This document shows positions 63,264 to 64,000 of a stretch of 64,000 nt of DNA, piece by piece (positions within the stretch are counted from its first letter, which is position 1; every line of letters begins with the position of its first letter). The stretch spans positions 24,196 to 88,195 of the forward strand of contig NZ_MRCS01000028.1 of assembly GCF_002303925.1 (NCBI RefSeq), given 5' to 3'. Source of the DNA: Pseudomonas sp. ACN8. Lineage in GTDB: Bacteria; Pseudomonadota; Gammaproteobacteria; Pseudomonadales; Pseudomonadaceae. The notes under the pieces are model-generated. The model was not told the DNA's origin. It searched no databases and was given only the letters and a program-made list of their open reading frames with translations. The translations under genes were made by a program, and so were the position numbers.

Positions 63264-63297
63264 AAAAAAGGCGCGAGTTGAACTCGCGCCTTTTTTT
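63264..63297. terminator. Bidirectional Rho-independent terminator after secF
   Basis: A 9-bp stem GGCGCGAGT / ACTCGCGCC with a 3-nt loop, A-run before and T7 after. It ends the queA-secF transcript. Confidence 0.92.
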
Positions 63298-63357
63298 GTG
63301 CTCCAAGGCAGGGAGAAGCGCGGACATGTTCCGCATGTGATGGTCCAGGAGGTTCAT

Positions 63358-63909
63358 GTGAACAAGTCGATGCTGGTTGGTGCTGTACTGGGTGCTGTCG
63401 GTGTAACTGCCGGGGGTGCTGTGGCCACCTACAGCCTGGTTAAACAAAGCGGTCCTGAGTTTGCTCAGGTTCTAGCCGTTGAGCCGGTCAAGACACAAAT
63501 CAAGACTCCACGTGAAGTGTGCAAGGATGTAGCGGTCACCCGGCAGGCGCCGGTGAAAGATCAACACCAGATCGCCGGTACGGTGGTCGGTGCATTGGCA
63601 GGTGGTCTGCTGGGTAACCAGATCGGTGGCGGCAGCGGCAAGAAGATCGCCACGGTCGCGGGTGCTGTCGGTGGTGGTTACGCCGGCAACAAGGTGCAGG
63701 AAGGCATGCAAGAGCGTGACACCTACACCACGACCCAGACCCGCTGCAACACGGTCAACGACATCAGTGACAAGGTTGTAGGTTACGACGTGCGGTATTC
63801 GCTGGACGGCAAGGAAGGCAAAGTGCGCATGGATCGTGATCCAGGCAACCAGATTCCGGTGGATAAGGAAGGCAAGTTGATCCTGTCTGAGAATCAGGCG
63901 GCTCAGTGA
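63358..63909 (+). CDS. Glycine-zipper 2TM envelope protein
   Basis: A 183-residue protein: an N-terminal hydrophobic segment (LVGAVLGAVGVTAGGAVATYSLV) and a glycine-zipper region IAGTVVGALAGGLLGNQIGGGSGKKIATVAGAVGGGYAGNKV (about 74-117). This type (17 kDa antigen/SlyB-like) sits in or under the outer membrane. GTG 63358 is chosen because AGGAGG at 63347-63352 is 5 nt upstream. A terminator follows the stop. Confidence 0.85.
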   Translation: MNKSMLVGAVLGAVGVTAGGAVATYSLVKQSGPEFAQVLAVEPVKTQIKTPREVCKDVAVTRQAPVKDQHQIAGTVVGALAGGLLGNQIGGGSGKKIATVAGAVGGGYAGNKVQEGMQERDTYTTTQTRCNTVNDISDKVVGYDVRYSLDGKEGKVRMDRDPGNQIPVDKEGKLILSENQAAQ

Positions 63910-63933
63910 TCTGCTGATGCTGGATAAAAAAGA

Positions 63934-63957
63934 AGCACCCTGCGGGGTGCTTTTTTT
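63934..63957 (+). terminator. Rho-independent terminator after the glycine-zipper gene
   Basis: A 7-bp stem AGCACCC / GGGTGCT, 4-nt loop, then T7. Confidence 0.9.
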
Positions 63958-63988
63958 GTGCTCGTGATTTATGCACCACCACAACCCC

Positions 63989-64000
63989 ACTGTAGGAGCG
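63989..64000. repeat. REP element cut by the window edge
   Basis: ACTGTAGGAGCG is the start of a REP palindrome; the rest lies outside. Confidence 0.6.

Overview
The window reads as a chromosomal segment of a fluorescent-type Pseudomonas (P. fluorescens/putida lineage). The basis is GC-rich coding sequence, the conserved tRNA-Leu / queA / tgt / yajC / secD / secF block at the right end, and at least nine REP doublets (REPINs) built on the GAGCGAGC-CTGCTCGCGA type palindrome typical of that group. No species is claimed.

Region by region. (1) 1-7774: enzymes that look biosynthetic rather than housekeeping. An ATP-grasp ligase (cut by the window edge), a RidA-like protein and a cupin end at a clear terminator (2008-2039). 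A tightly packed run follows: glutathione transferase, KamA-family radical SAM aminomutase, class IV aminotransferase, TauD/TfdA-like oxygenase, AurF-type diiron N-oxygenase and a metallo-beta-lactamase-fold hydrolase. This is the best candidate for an undescribed pathway. A MocR regulator follows on the other strand. (2) 9.6-14.5 kb: a conserved hypothetical gene, then a LysR regulator divergent from an amidohydrolase translationally coupled to a CobW-type metallochaperone GTPase. (3) 14.6-20.2 kb: a two-component system, divergent from an exported methionine sulfoxide reductase operon, msrB-dipZ-msrA. (4) 20.2-25.2 kb: LysR regulator, class III aminotransferase, a YefM antitoxin relic, a P-loop kinase-like gene and a PhoD-like phosphatase. 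(5) 25.4-31.8 kb: one seven-gene operon (quinone oxidoreductase, TauD-like dioxygenase, BKACE-family enzyme, MFS transporter, DsbA/FrnE-like protein, Rieske protein, YeiH-like exporter), probably catabolic. (6) 32-44.7 kb: an AraC regulator, a small serine hydrolase and a DUF1302-DUF1329-YCF48-RND-acyl-CoA dehydrogenase-acyl-CoA ligase run, joining an envelope system to acyl-CoA chemistry. (7) 45-51.7 kb: a minimal K+ channel, a drug/metabolite-type transporter with a very His-rich tail, and the NAD-dependent formate dehydrogenase operon fdsGBAD. (8) 51.7-57.5 kb: an accessory stretch with REP singlets, small DUF genes, a three-gene XRE-ImmA / DUF4411 module preceded by a 31-codon gene, and an unrecognised seven-TM protein. 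(9) 57.6-64 kb: tRNA-Leu(CAA), queuosine biosynthesis (queA, tgt), Sec translocon accessory genes (yajC, secD, secF) and a glycine-zipper envelope protein.

All functional calls come from reading motifs and from knowledge of families; no database search was run.
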